DNA from: Brevibacterium sp. XM4083
GTDB lineage: Bacteria; Actinomycetota; Actinomycetes; Actinomycetales; Brevibacteriaceae
Direction of reading: 5' to 3'
NCBI RefSeq assembly: GCF_006489205.2
Contig: NZ_VFYR02000003.1
Coordinates: 75,691 to 117,460, forward strand
DNA: 41,770 nucleotides
In this document: positions 17,219-26,087 of the stretch, in pieces
Numbering within the stretch: the stretch's first letter is position 1
Layout: each line of letters starts with the position of its first letter
The notes under the pieces: model-generated
Database searches by the model: none
Told to the model about the DNA's origin: nothing
What the model saw: the letters and a program-made list of their open reading frames with translations, nothing else
Position numbers and translations under genes: made by a program

Positions 17219-18252
17219 GGCGCCATCACCCGTGTCGAGTCTCGTCGTTGCAGCCACAGCGGAACGAACGCATAGAGCGCAATCAACCCCACCCAGAACA
17301 CATGAGCCGGATAGGTCGAGGCAGTGTTTCCCGAGATGAGGGTCGGAACGGCAAGCACACATGCCAGTACCGTGAGCGCAGCGTGGAAGAGCGACACCGA
17401 CCCGTGAGACCATCCGGCCTGCTGGATGCGCTGATAGATGTGCTTACGGTGAGCGAGGAGGATGTTCTCTCCTTGGAAGAGCCGCCACACGATCGTGCAC
17501 CCGACGTCGAAGAGAACGAGCACGAGCGGGGCGATGACAACGACGATGGGTACCCCTGAGACGAAGAGCCACACAGCGAGAGCGAAGACGGCGGCGCCGA
17601 TGCCGTAGCTGCCGGTGTCGCCCAGGAACGCCCTGGCCCTGCCCACGTTGAACGGAAGGAAGCCGCACGCGGATCCTGTCAGCGCCAGCGCGAGCAGCAT
17701 GACGTCGTCCTGCCCGGTCCATGAAGCGACGAAAGCGTACCAAGAGCCGGTGACGATCGCCCAGCCGGTGACATAGCCGTTGAGTCCGTCGACGAAGTTC
17801 ACCGCATTGACAAGGGTCACGCCGATGACCGCGAAAACGAGTACCTGAGAGATTCCGTGGTCCGACACAAGCGTGATGCATCCACTGAAGATGAGCGCCA
17901 GCGCTGCCTGCCCGATCAGACGTGCGACGGGCTGAAGCGAATCAAGATCATCGCTCATTCCTATCACCGAATAGCACCAGGTGAGGACAAGGAACCCGAC
18001 GGACATGAGGATGCCTCCGAGACCGAAAGCGCCGTTCTCAAGTATGTTCCATACGGTGGCGACGATCGTCGCGATGGTGACACCGCAACCGATCGCGATT
18101 CCGCCGCCGCGCACTGTGACCTCGGTGTGTGAGGACCGGTGCGACGGGACATCCACGACGCCCGCGCGGCGGAGCAGAGGGAAGACCGCTAGCGCAGTGC
18201 CGATCGTCGTTGTTGCCGCGACGAGTAAGACAACAACGGGCAGCACAGTCAT
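17215..18252 (-). CDS. WecA/WbpL-like polyprenyl-phosphate sugar-1-phosphate transferase
   Basis: The 345-aa multi-pass membrane protein (about ten hydrophobic segments) is of the MraY/WecA superfamily, which starts glycan synthesis by transferring a HexNAc-1-phosphate to undecaprenyl phosphate. Key motifs are SHRSSHTEVTVRGGGIAI (the WbpL-like early loop), the Mg-binding MSDDLDSL, NFVDGLNG, FLGDTGSYG and the His-rich loop HRKHIYQRIQQAGWSH. WbpL relatives prefer 6-deoxy-HexNAc donors, which agrees with the WbpM-like dehydratase encoded just upstream. Both ends overlap neighbours by 4 nt (ATGA and GTGA). Confidence 0.93.
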   Translation of the reverse strand: MTVLPVVVLLVAATTTIGTALAVFPLLRRAGVVDVPSHRSSHTEVTVRGGGIAIGCGVTIATIVATVWNILENGAFGLGGILMSVGFLVLTWCYSVIGMSDDLDSLQPVARLIGQAALALIFSGCITLVSDHGISQVLVFAVIGVTLVNAVNFVDGLNGYVTGWAIVTGSWYAFVASWTGQDDVMLLALALTGSACGFLPFNVGRARAFLGDTGSYGIGAAVFALAVWLFVSGVPIVVVIAPLVLVLFDVGCTIVWRLFQGENILLAHRKHIYQRIQQAGWSHGSVSLFHAALTVLACVLAVPTLISGNTASTYPAHVFWVGLIALYAFVPLWLQRRDSTRVMAP

Positions 18253-20255
18253 CTGCGCGAGTTCTCCACGTCGGCACCGTCGTCGGGAGTGGTATCCACT
18301 GGTGTGCCTGAGAACGGTTTCGATGCAGCGACCGGATCCGAGCTCTCGACCATGAGAACGCGGCCGTCCTCGACGTCAGCGCCGGCGAGGACAATCTCGA
18401 GTTCGGATGCCAGATCGTCGCGCCGCTCATAGGCACTGGCGTCACGGGCGTGTGCCACCAGGTCGCGCAGGGCGGAGATCTCAATTGGGACAATCCTGAC
18501 CTGCGTGATCAGCGGGTGCACAGGCCGGACGTCTTCCTCGCCTGGTGACAGAAGCGACTCGGAAAGTTTCTCTCCCGGGCGCAGGCCGGTGTAGACGATC
18601 TGAGCATCCGAGCGTCCACTCAATGCGATCACTCGACGAGCGAGGTCATCGATCTTGATGGGCACTCCCATGTCGAGAACCAGTGTTTCGCCCGGATGGC
18701 CGATCGCCGCGGCTTGCAGCACCAGTTCGCAAGCTTCGTCTGCTGTCATGAAGTAACGAGTAACGTCGGGATCGGTCACTGTGACCGGGTCGCCGGCAGC
18801 CACCTGAGCGACAAACGTCTCGAGGACCGACCCTCGAGAACCAAGCACATTGCCGAAACGCACCGACATATAGCGACGCCCCGATTCGGCTGCCACCGAG
18901 GCAATGGCACGTTCGATGGAGAACTTCGTCCGGCCGAGCACCGACATCGCGTTCGCAGCTTTGTCTGTCGAGATGTGGACGAACGATTCGACATCATTGA
19001 CTAGCGAGGCGTTGAGCAGATCCAGGCTTGCGCCGATGTTGGTGCGAATGGCCTCCTCAGGGAACCGCTCGAGGAAGGTGAGGTGCTTCAATGCCGCGGC
19101 GTGGAAGATGATTTCGGGTTTGACGTCTGCGATGAGAGCGTTGACGAACGCGGTGTCTCTCAGATCTCCAAGCACGAGGTCATCGCTGGTCAGCAGGGCC
19201 GATCCTTCGAGACCGAGCTGAGTCGCGTGCAGACCGGACTCGTCACGGTCGGTCATCACAAGTCTTGCAGGGGCGAATCGTGCGACTTGTCGGCACAGCT
19301 GTGAGCCGATCGAACCACCAGCTCCGGTGACGAGGACAACGCGACCGCTGATCGCGGTTGAGATGTCATCGATATTCGTTGAGATCGGCTTTCGTCCGAT
19401 GAGGTCTTCGAGGCTGATGTCACGAAAGTTTCGCGTTCGCAGGTCCGATACCGCAGGGACGTGCGTTTCCTGACGGCCAAGGTCGGACTCGGCAATTGTC
19501 GGGAGGATCTTGATCTCAACGGGCCTCCCGTCGAGGCTCGAGGCGATGCGCTGAAGCATCTCTGGAGGAATATCCGCAATTGCGATGACGACGACCGTGG
19601 CCCCGGTTCGATCGACCTGGTTGGCAAGGTCAGAGACTTGTCCGACCACTCGAATGCCGTTGTAGCGCAGATGGCGTTTGTGGGGATCGTCATCGAGAAG
19701 TCCCACTGCCGCATACTCACGGCTGCGATCTTCCGCGATCATGTCCAGTGCTCGCATGCCCTGAGTCCCCGCGCCGATGATGAGCGCGGGCTTGGAGGAT
19801 CGAGAACCTGACCGAAGTCGCTGCCGATAGTTTCGCCGGACCCAATTCTCCAGGCTCTTCACTACAAGCATCATTGCGCCCGCGGCGATGGGAACACTGG
19901 TCGGAATCAGCAGTTGAGAGGCGAACGCGAATTCGGCCACCCACATCAGGCCCACTGCAAGAGCGACTGTGCCGGCAATTGCAGCGAATTGATCCGGCGA
20001 GCCCTCATGATAGCGCCCACGATAAATCGCAAGTGGACCGCACACGAGGAAGATGACGACGCCTATACCCGCTGCGACGAGCATCCCGCTGAGACTGAGC
20101 GATGTGAGATGGAAATCGAAGCGAAAGAGCACCATCGCACAGACGATGAGTGCGAAGACGAGGCCATCCGCCAAGGACCGGGCAGTGGCCAGAAGATCTT
20201 TGGCAAAACGGGCATGTGAGGCTTCGGGTCTAGTCCTGCTTCCCACAATCCTCAT
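18249..20255 (-). CDS. CapD/WbpM-like membrane-bound nucleotide-sugar dehydratase
   Basis: The 668-aa protein has four N-terminal membrane helices (about residues 25-130), a CoA_binding_3-type Rossmann domain with GAGTQGMRALDM, and a C-terminal extended SDR domain with NAD motif VTGAGGSIGSQLC. Relatives (WbpM, PglF) dehydrate UDP-GlcNAc at C4-C6. The active-site stretch reads STDKAANAMSVLGRTK, so the usual Tyr (Met in WbpM) of the YxxxK motif is Leu here. An approximately 80-residue acidic tail follows. The ATG at 20255 with GGAG upstream was preferred to a TTG four codons earlier. It is the first gene of the seven-gene operon. No C4-ketoreductase to finish a 6-deoxy-HexNAc is visible. Confidence 0.92.
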   Translation of the reverse strand: MRIVGSRTRPEASHARFAKDLLATARSLADGLVFALIVCAMVLFRFDFHLTSLSLSGMLVAAGIGVVIFLVCGPLAIYRGRYHEGSPDQFAAIAGTVALAVGLMWVAEFAFASQLLIPTSVPIAAGAMMLVVKSLENWVRRNYRQRLRSGSRSSKPALIIGAGTQGMRALDMIAEDRSREYAAVGLLDDDPHKRHLRYNGIRVVGQVSDLANQVDRTGATVVVIAIADIPPEMLQRIASSLDGRPVEIKILPTIAESDLGRQETHVPAVSDLRTRNFRDISLEDLIGRKPISTNIDDISTAISGRVVLVTGAGGSIGSQLCRQVARFAPARLVMTDRDESGLHATQLGLEGSALLTSDDLVLGDLRDTAFVNALIADVKPEIIFHAAALKHLTFLERFPEEAIRTNIGASLDLLNASLVNDVESFVHISTDKAANAMSVLGRTKFSIERAIASVAAESGRRYMSVRFGNVLGSRGSVLETFVAQVAAGDPVTVTDPDVTRYFMTADEACELVLQAAAIGHPGETLVLDMGVPIKIDDLARRVIALSGRSDAQIVYTGLRPGEKLSESLLSPGEEDVRPVHPLITQVRIVPIEISALRDLVAHARDASAYERRDDLASELEIVLAGADVEDGRVLMVESSDPVAASKPFSGTPVDTTPDDGADVENSRR

Positions 20256-20554
20256 TTCACTCCGCAAGAGAGCTCGGTCCCCCGCCTACTTCCCGTGCAC
20301 CCTGGGCTCTCGAGGCGCTGGCCAGCGGCGATCAACTCAACGATTGTACTATTGATCCAGACATGGCAGATACACAGGTCGCGCCTGAGACGAAATTGAT
20401 AGGACTCAAACACGGTACCGCTCCCTCAGAAATGGGTAACCGGACGTTCATGCCGATCGCGAAGTCACTCCCAGCACGGAGATTTCACGTCTCGTTCATG
20501 TATTCATCCACCTGCGATCAAATTGAACTTGCCTACTCAGAAGGGACATGAACA
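20256..20554. other. Divergent intergenic region and GC-content boundary
   Basis: This roughly 300-bp gap separates the minus-strand export operon from the plus-strand glycosyltransferase. The left part is GC-rich like region 2; from about 20,340 the sequence becomes AT-richer, and that composition holds to the end of the window. A 62-codon open frame at 20363-20551 has no ribosome site or recognisable content and is probably non-coding. Promoters for both flanking genes must lie here, but I found none with convincing -35/-10 spacing. Confidence 0.5.
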
Positions 20555-22447
20555 TTGGTTGCGACGAAGTTACGCACTTTCAGGACCGCGTTGTGGCACC
20601 TAAGGCACGGTGGTATTCGCCAACTGAGGACTTGGAGACGGAGGCAACGAATCTGGCAACCAAGCGCGGACGTTGCGCCGACGATCCAAGCCTCTAAATT
20701 GCGGCCCACAACTCTGACCGAACTTTTTCCGGAGCAGCCGAAATCGTTGCGGTCCCCAGTCTTCGGAGATGTACGTGTAGGGGTCATCCTCGATGAGTTC
20801 TCGGCCGAAAGCTTCGGCTATGAATGGACACTCGTCCCGCTCAGGCGCGCCGATTGGAGCCAACAACTCGACGACCTGGACTTCGTGTTCATCGAATCTG
20901 CGTGGAACGGGAACGGGGGAGAATGGAAGTACCAACTCACCGGGGACTCCGGCGTCAAGCCTGACGTCATTGCCTTGCTGGAAGAATGCGAGCGACGTGG
21001 AATCACGAGCGTGTTCTGGAACAAGGAGGATCCACCCCACTACAACGACTTCCTTCCACTGGCGAAGCATTGTGATGTCATCTTCACCAGCGACGTTCGT
21101 CTGATTCCGAAGTATCGCGTTGAGCTGGGGCATGATCGGGTGGACGTACTGCCGTTCGCCGCACAGCCGGCGATACATTCGCCGGCGCGACCGGCTCGCG
21201 GCTTCGCAGTCCGTGACATAGCTTTCGCGGGAATGTACTTCGCCCACAAATTTCCTGAGCGTCGGGAGCAAATGGATCTCCTGCTGGGTGCAGCAGACGC
21301 TGTCTCGAATCGGATGGACTATGGTCTGGAGATCTTCTCTAGGTTCCTTGGTGACGATCAGCGATACCAGTTTCCCGGCAGACTCGCCGATCGGGTCGTC
21401 GGGTCGTTGCCTTATCGCAATCTCCTCACTGCGTACAAGCACTATAAGGTATTCCTCAACGTCAATTCCGTCGTGGATTCGCCCAGCATGTGCGCGCGAA
21501 GGATCTTCGAGATCTCCGCATCCGGGACTCCAGTAGTGACGACGCCGAGCGCCGCGACAAAGGAGTTCTTCGAGCAGGACGAAGTGCCCCAGCCGCAAAC
21601 GGAAGAGGATGCGGAATGGACTCTCCGAGCCCTTGTCCGCAGCCGAGAGCTGCGCAGTCGAATCGTGCACAAAGCACAGCGCCGGATATGGAACGAGCAC
21701 ACCTACAGCCACAGAGCGATGACCGTCATGGACTCCGTCGGAGTCGATTTCGACGATCCCTTGCGGACTACAGTTTCAGCGGTCGTTTCGACGAATCGTC
21801 CAGAGCAACTTCTAGGCATCCTCGAGACCCACGCCTCGCAGAGCTTCTCAGAGAAACAGTTGGTCCTAGTCGCGCACGGCTTCGTCGTTCCGAAAAGCAT
21901 ATTCGCGCAGGCGCGGGATATAGGGATCGAGCAATTTGAGGTCGTACACATCGACGCCGCCGAAACGTTGGGGGCTTGCCTCAATCGAGGCATCCAAGCC
22001 GCTGACGGGCTGAACATCGCCAAGATGGATGACGACGACATTTACGGCCGACACTACCTGTCGGATCAATTGGCCGCTTTGCGATACTCCGGAGCGGATC
22101 TAGTAGGCAAGCAAGCACACTACTTACACCTGCGCAGCCGAAACATCGTCATGTGCCGGTTCCCTGAACGAGAGCACAGATTCACAGATCTCGTCATGGG
22201 TCCAACGCTTGTCGGTTGCCGAACTCTATTCACGGAGAATCCGTTCGCCGAGAAATCTCTCGGTGAGGATACAGATCTTCAACGTCGGCTGGTCTCCGCG
22301 GGGGCGAGAATCTATTCAGCAGACCGCTTCAACTTCGTCCAGGTCAGGGGCAGCCACACGCATACGTGGAGCGTAGCGGACGACCTTCTGCTGGCCAACA
22401 GTGAGGTGCACGCGTTCGGGTACTCTCCCGACCATTACCTATTCTGA
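20555..22447 (+). CDS. Fused CgeB-like GT-B plus GT2-like glycosyltransferase
   Basis: The 630-aa protein has two modules. Residues 70-400 resemble CgeB/DUF3880 GT-B proteins: VFWNKEDPPHYNDF, DIAFAGMYFAHKFPERRE, and the donor-side ARRIFEISASGTPVVTT. Residues 405-625 resemble a GT2 (GT-A) domain, with SAVVSTNRPEQL and the metal-binding cluster MDDDDIY at 491-497. Such double transferases can add two sugars or act as polymerases. The TTG at 20555 is preceded by AAGGGA at 8 nt; the nearby ATG at 20548 is out of frame. It stands alone on the plus strand, converging on wecB. Donor and acceptor are unknown. Confidence 0.85.
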   Translation: MVATKLRTFRTALWHLRHGGIRQLRTWRRRQRIWQPSADVAPTIQASKLRPTTLTELFPEQPKSLRSPVFGDVRVGVILDEFSAESFGYEWTLVPLRRADWSQQLDDLDFVFIESAWNGNGGEWKYQLTGDSGVKPDVIALLEECERRGITSVFWNKEDPPHYNDFLPLAKHCDVIFTSDVRLIPKYRVELGHDRVDVLPFAAQPAIHSPARPARGFAVRDIAFAGMYFAHKFPERREQMDLLLGAADAVSNRMDYGLEIFSRFLGDDQRYQFPGRLADRVVGSLPYRNLLTAYKHYKVFLNVNSVVDSPSMCARRIFEISASGTPVVTTPSAATKEFFEQDEVPQPQTEEDAEWTLRALVRSRELRSRIVHKAQRRIWNEHTYSHRAMTVMDSVGVDFDDPLRTTVSAVVSTNRPEQLLGILETHASQSFSEKQLVLVAHGFVVPKSIFAQARDIGIEQFEVVHIDAAETLGACLNRGIQAADGLNIAKMDDDDIYGRHYLSDQLAALRYSGADLVGKQAHYLHLRSRNIVMCRFPEREHRFTDLVMGPTLVGCRTLFTENPFAEKSLGEDTDLQRRLVSAGARIYSADRFNFVQVRGSHTHTWSVADDLLLANSEVHAFGYSPDHYLF

Positions 22448-22509
22448 GTAGCGACTTCTGCGACACCAGCGTCGACAACAGAGCGCAGCACCTCTGATTT
22501 CCAAACGCC

Positions 22510-23652
22510 CTACTCACCAAGAAGATCTTTAAGGATAGCTATACAACGATGAGCGGATTTGCCGTCGCCGTAGGGGTTCACTGCATTCGCCATTTCTTTG
22601 TAGGAAAATCCATCATTTAGAAGGCGAGCCACTTCGTCGAAAATTCTGTCTGAATCGGTGCCAACCAGTTTGACCGTGCCCGCACTAACTGCCTCCGGTC
22701 GCTCGGTATTCTCCCGAAGAACTAGAACTGGCTTTCCGAGGCTTGGCGCCTCTTCTTGGAGACCGCCAGAGTCAGTCAAAACAATGTCCGAGCGGGCGAC
22801 CAGATGAGCGAACCCCGCGTACTCCATTGGCTCGATCGAAATAACGTTGTCAAGTCCTTCTATTTGGGGAGCAATAGACGCGCGAACTTTCGGATTCTTA
22901 TGTGCCGGCCACACTATAAGGAGGCCGGGGTATTCTAACGCCAGTCGACGCATCGCCTTGCCTATATTGACCATCTTGTCACCCAGGTTCTCCCGCCTGT
23001 GGGTGGTCACTAGGAGAACTTTCCGATTATCAGAACCGTCACCGTCGAGTTCTGGAACCGGAACAGCCGCTTCCAACCCTACAGCCCAATGCAAAGCGTC
23101 GACCACTGTATTGCCGACCACGTGGATAATAGCGTCGGGTACTCCATCCGCGAGAAGATTGGCGCGCGAAACCTCGGTCGGGGCCAAATGAACTTTGGCA
23201 ATCTGCGATACAATCTTCCGATTTGCTTCTTCCGGGAACGGTGACGCAAGATCACCACTTCGAAGCCCAGCCTCGAGGTGCACAACAGGGATCTCTCGGT
23301 TGAACGCAGCGATTGCGGCACCCATAACGGTCGTTGTATCGCCCTGAACGACTACCGCATCCGGGCTATGGGCTTCGAGAACTTGATCAATTTTCGTTAT
23401 CACCATCCCAGCAATACCGTTCAATGTTTGCCCATGTGTCATCAAGTTGAGGTCGACGTTCGGAATGATGCCAAAGACTTCGTTGACCTGATCAAGCATT
23501 TCGCGATGCTGGGCCGTGACGACAACGACCGGCGTCAGGGTAGGCTCTCGTTCCAAGGCCTTAATCAGCGGCGCAACCTTGATCGCCTCTGGCCGAGTGC
23601 CATAGATGATCATCACTTTCGATGAACCTGATCCTCGTCCAGTCGTGATCAC
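22510..23652 (-). CDS. wecB: UDP-GlcNAc 2-epimerase (non-hydrolysing)
   Basis: The 380-aa enzyme interconverts UDP-GlcNAc and UDP-ManNAc. Diagnostic blocks are IYGTRPEAIKVAPL, VQGDTTTVMGAAIAAF, HLEAGLRSGDLASPFPEEANR and TDSGGLQEEAPSLGKPVLVLR, all typical WecB/MnaA rather than the WbpI subtype found later in the window. The GTG at 23652 was chosen because AGGAG lies 7 nt upstream; the longer open frame extends into the promoter region. It is divergent from wecC, which uses its product. The stop converges on the preceding glycosyltransferase with a 62-nt gap lacking an obvious terminator. Confidence 0.95.
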   Translation of the reverse strand: MITTGRGSGSSKVMIIYGTRPEAIKVAPLIKALEREPTLTPVVVVTAQHREMLDQVNEVFGIIPNVDLNLMTHGQTLNGIAGMVITKIDQVLEAHSPDAVVVQGDTTTVMGAAIAAFNREIPVVHLEAGLRSGDLASPFPEEANRKIVSQIAKVHLAPTEVSRANLLADGVPDAIIHVVGNTVVDALHWAVGLEAAVPVPELDGDGSDNRKVLLVTTHRRENLGDKMVNIGKAMRRLALEYPGLLIVWPAHKNPKVRASIAPQIEGLDNVISIEPMEYAGFAHLVARSDIVLTDSGGLQEEAPSLGKPVLVLRENTERPEAVSAGTVKLVGTDSDRIFDEVARLLNDGFSYKEMANAVNPYGDGKSAHRCIAILKDLLGE

Positions 23653-24018
23653 AGCTACTCCTACATAATTGATACGCGAGAAAATCGCTGCCTGAGCCGA
23701 TTCCCGATCAACGCAGCCACAAAGACCAGTCGCAAGGTGAGGCTGACAAGGCGCCAACGAGAACCCATCTGTGTGCAACCAAGCGTAATATAGCACCCCC
23801 GCCCAGCCTGGAAGAACCGGCCTCGATGCCCGGAAGACGCAATGACTCCGAACTGCTTCGTGTCATTGATATACTAGGGTCAACCGCAACGCCTCTCGAT
23901 ACTTTGACCGTGTGCGCTTACCGAATTAGCTTTGCCCAACCGGGTGCTCAAACTCGTGTCGTTCTGCTCGAGTAATTCGAGCCACACGGGCCGCCCCTAC
24001 AAATTGGAGCTATCACTA
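23653..24018. promoter_or_regulatory. Divergent wecB/wecC promoter region
   Basis: This 366-bp AT-richer gap has no credible gene. On the plus strand an extended -10 element, TGATATACT at 23867-23875, lies about 140 nt upstream of the wecC ATG and is the best promoter candidate; no good -35 accompanies it. A similar TGATATCCT occurs upstream of the wbpD gene. The leader between 23,885 and 24,018 shows no obvious riboswitch or attenuator. Confidence 0.4.
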
Positions 24019-25278
24019 ATGAACGCACCGTTAGATCGGCCCCGTCCGTCCGTGGCTGTGGTCGGCCTGGGCTATATTGGACTACCAACCGCGGCCATGC
24101 TTGCAAGCAACGGTGCTGACGTAGTAGGCGTTGACATCAACCAGGCAAACGTCGATGTCATCAACGCGGGCCGCGTGCCTTTCGTGGAACCGGATTTGGC
24201 CACCACTGTAGCCGGCGTAGTGTCACAGGGATTCCTCACGGCAACAACCAGCACTCCCCACGCCGACAACTACATTGTTTCGGTCCCGACCCCTTTTAAG
24301 CACGATTACAACCCTGACCTATCGTTCATCGAAATGGCGGGTAAACAGATCGCCCCCCAGCTCACTGGGAATGAACTAGTCATACTCGAATCCACCTCTC
24401 CACCAGGAGCAACCGAGTTCTTGGCACAAACGGTGATCGCAGCTCGGCCAGACCTCACGCTCGATCCTGGAACCCCTCATTCAGTCTACTTCGCGCATTG
24501 CCCTGAGCGTGTACTCCCTGGCAGAATCATGATCGAGTTACGCACCAACGACCGCATCATTGGTTCGCTCAACGGCAACGCTGGCGAACGTTCGCGAGAT
24601 CTCTACCAGCTCTTCTGCGAGGGAGAGTTCCTCATGACTGATGCACGGACAGCGGAATTGTCGAAATTGGCAGAGAACGCATATCGCGACGTGAACATTG
24701 CCTTTGCCAATGAACTGTCAATGATAGCTGACCAGTTGGATATTGATGTCTGGGAATTAATCGAGCTGTCCAACCACCATCCTCGCGTGAACATACTCCA
24801 GCCGGGACCTGGCGTAGGCGGGCATTGTATTGCCGTGGACCCGTGGTTTATAGTCGCAACTGCCCCGAATCTATCGCCTCTAATCAAAACAGCTCGGGAA
24901 GTTAACGACTCAAAGCCGCAGTTCGTGCTTGACAAAATCCTTCCGTGGACTAGAGAACTACAAGACGTGACAATCGCAGCACTGGGTCTCGCTTTCAAAC
25001 CAAACATCGACGATTTGCGCGAGAGTCCAGCGCGCGGAATCGTCAACGATCTGGCAGGCAGGCTTCCGAATGCAAGAATTATCGCCGTAGAACCGAACAT
25101 CAGTGAACTACCAGGTGAACTCATTGCCCGCAACAATGTCACCCTCGGCGATGTCGACACCGCTGTCGACGAGGCCGACATCGTATTGCTGTTGGTCGAT
25201 CATTCCGAGTTTGCGCGCATAGATCGATCACGACTAGCAAAAAAGCTCGTCTACGACACCCGTGGAATCTGGCGCTGA
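24019..25278 (+). CDS. wecC: UDP-ManNAc 6-dehydrogenase
   Basis: The 419-aa protein oxidises UDP-ManNAc at C6 with two NAD+ to give UDP-ManNAcA. Motifs: Rossmann VVGLGYIGLPTAAML, ESTSPPGATEF, HCPERVLPG, ELSKLAENAYRDVNIAFANE and the catalytic cysteine in GVGGHCIAVDPWF, followed by the C-terminal GLAFKPNIDDLRESPA. These match WecC more than the WbpA-type dehydrogenase downstream. The ATG at 24019 has GGAG 9 nt upstream and precedes the Rossmann strand by ten residues; the 29-codon upstream extension is not protein-like. With the divergent wecB it makes a two-step pathway. Confidence 0.93.
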   Translation: MNAPLDRPRPSVAVVGLGYIGLPTAAMLASNGADVVGVDINQANVDVINAGRVPFVEPDLATTVAGVVSQGFLTATTSTPHADNYIVSVPTPFKHDYNPDLSFIEMAGKQIAPQLTGNELVILESTSPPGATEFLAQTVIAARPDLTLDPGTPHSVYFAHCPERVLPGRIMIELRTNDRIIGSLNGNAGERSRDLYQLFCEGEFLMTDARTAELSKLAENAYRDVNIAFANELSMIADQLDIDVWELIELSNHHPRVNILQPGPGVGGHCIAVDPWFIVATAPNLSPLIKTAREVNDSKPQFVLDKILPWTRELQDVTIAALGLAFKPNIDDLRESPARGIVNDLAGRLPNARIIAVEPNISELPGELIARNNVTLGDVDTAVDEADIVLLLVDHSEFARIDRSRLAKKLVYDTRGIWR

Positions 25279-25440
25279 TCTTGGGACCAACATCACGAGA
25301 TCGACTGTCAGTTCGCGGTCTTGGCCACGCCTTAGTGACCGCAGCTGAGGAAGCAAGCACTTGGAGCGAAGCCTGCTCTTGTACAACCTACGCCCCCGCC
25401 GCAGAGCTGCTTCTCCGCGAGCACCGGGCTTCCACTTGAG

Positions 25441-25449
25441 TGATATCCT
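25441..25449 (+). promoter_or_regulatory. Possible extended -10 promoter before the wbp genes
   Basis: TGATATCCT lies 36 nt upstream of the acetyltransferase ATG and resembles TGATATACT before wecC. A promoter here would let the wbp genes be transcribed separately from wecC across the 206-nt gap. No clear -35 is present. Confidence 0.35.
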
Positions 25450-25484
25450 CAACCTGTCGCAACCTAAAACCCCGGAGTGAATCC

Positions 25485-26087
25485 ATGAGCCCAACTGTCC
25501 ACGACAGCGCCGATATCGCAGGTTCCGCTAAGATAGGGTCCGGCTCGAAAATCTGGCACCACGCGCAGGTGAGAGAAAACGCGTCGATAGGCGAGAACGT
25601 GATAGTGGGACGCGGCGCATATATCGGCACTGGTGTCGAAATCGGGCCGAACTCCAAAATTCAAAACTACTCCCTGATCTACGAACCGGCGCATCTAGGC
25701 GATGGCGTGTTCATCGGCCCCGCTGTAGTGCTCACAAACGACACGTATCCCCGAGCCGTCAACCCCGACATGACAGCTAAATCGGCGAGCGATTGGACCC
25801 CGGTTGGAGTCGCAATCAAATCAGGCGCTGCGATCGGTGCTCGGGCCGTATGCATAGCCCCAGTTACGATTGGCGAATGGGCAACGGTCGCCGCAGGAGC
25901 TGTAGTCACCAGGGACGTGAAAAACTACGCGCTTGTAGCGGGAGTACCCGCCCGTCAGATTGGGTGGGTCGGAAAATCTGGGCATCGACTTCATGAAATA
26001 GACGATAAGCTGTGGAAAGATACCGTCACCGGCGATATTTATGCAGAAGTAGATGGTCATCTCAAGATGACGGAAGGCACAAATTGA
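25485..26087 (+). CDS. wbpD: WbpD-like nucleotide-sugar 3-N-acetyltransferase
   Basis: The 200-aa left-handed beta-helix protein is built from hexapeptide repeats at residues 5-80 and 105-160 (for example IGENVIVGRGAYIGTGVEIG) with the loop VVLTNDTYPRA, whose Asn-Asp-x-Tyr-Pro-Arg stretch is characteristic of WbpD/WlbB. These enzymes use acetyl-CoA to acetylate the 3-amino group of UDP-2-acetamido-3-amino-2,3-dideoxy-glucuronate. The ATG at 25485 has GGAG 8 nt upstream. The stop overlaps the aminotransferase start (TTGA), so this is the first gene of a tightly packed four-gene wbp run. Confidence 0.92.
   Translation: MSPTVHDSADIAGSAKIGSGSKIWHHAQVRENASIGENVIVGRGAYIGTGVEIGPNSKIQNYSLIYEPAHLGDGVFIGPAVVLTNDTYPRAVNPDMTAKSASDWTPVGVAIKSGAAIGARAVCIAPVTIGEWATVAAGAVVTRDVKNYALVAGVPARQIGWVGKSGHRLHEIDDKLWKDTVTGDIYAEVDGHLKMTEGTN

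Noticed and set aside
20363..20551. 62-codon frame in the divergent gap before the fused transferase
   Set aside because: No ribosome site, no motif and located where promoters are expected.
20600..21712. 370-codon minus-strand frame opposite the fused glycosyltransferase
   Set aside because: No motifs or ribosome site, while the plus-strand protein has recognisable CgeB-like and GT2-like blocks.
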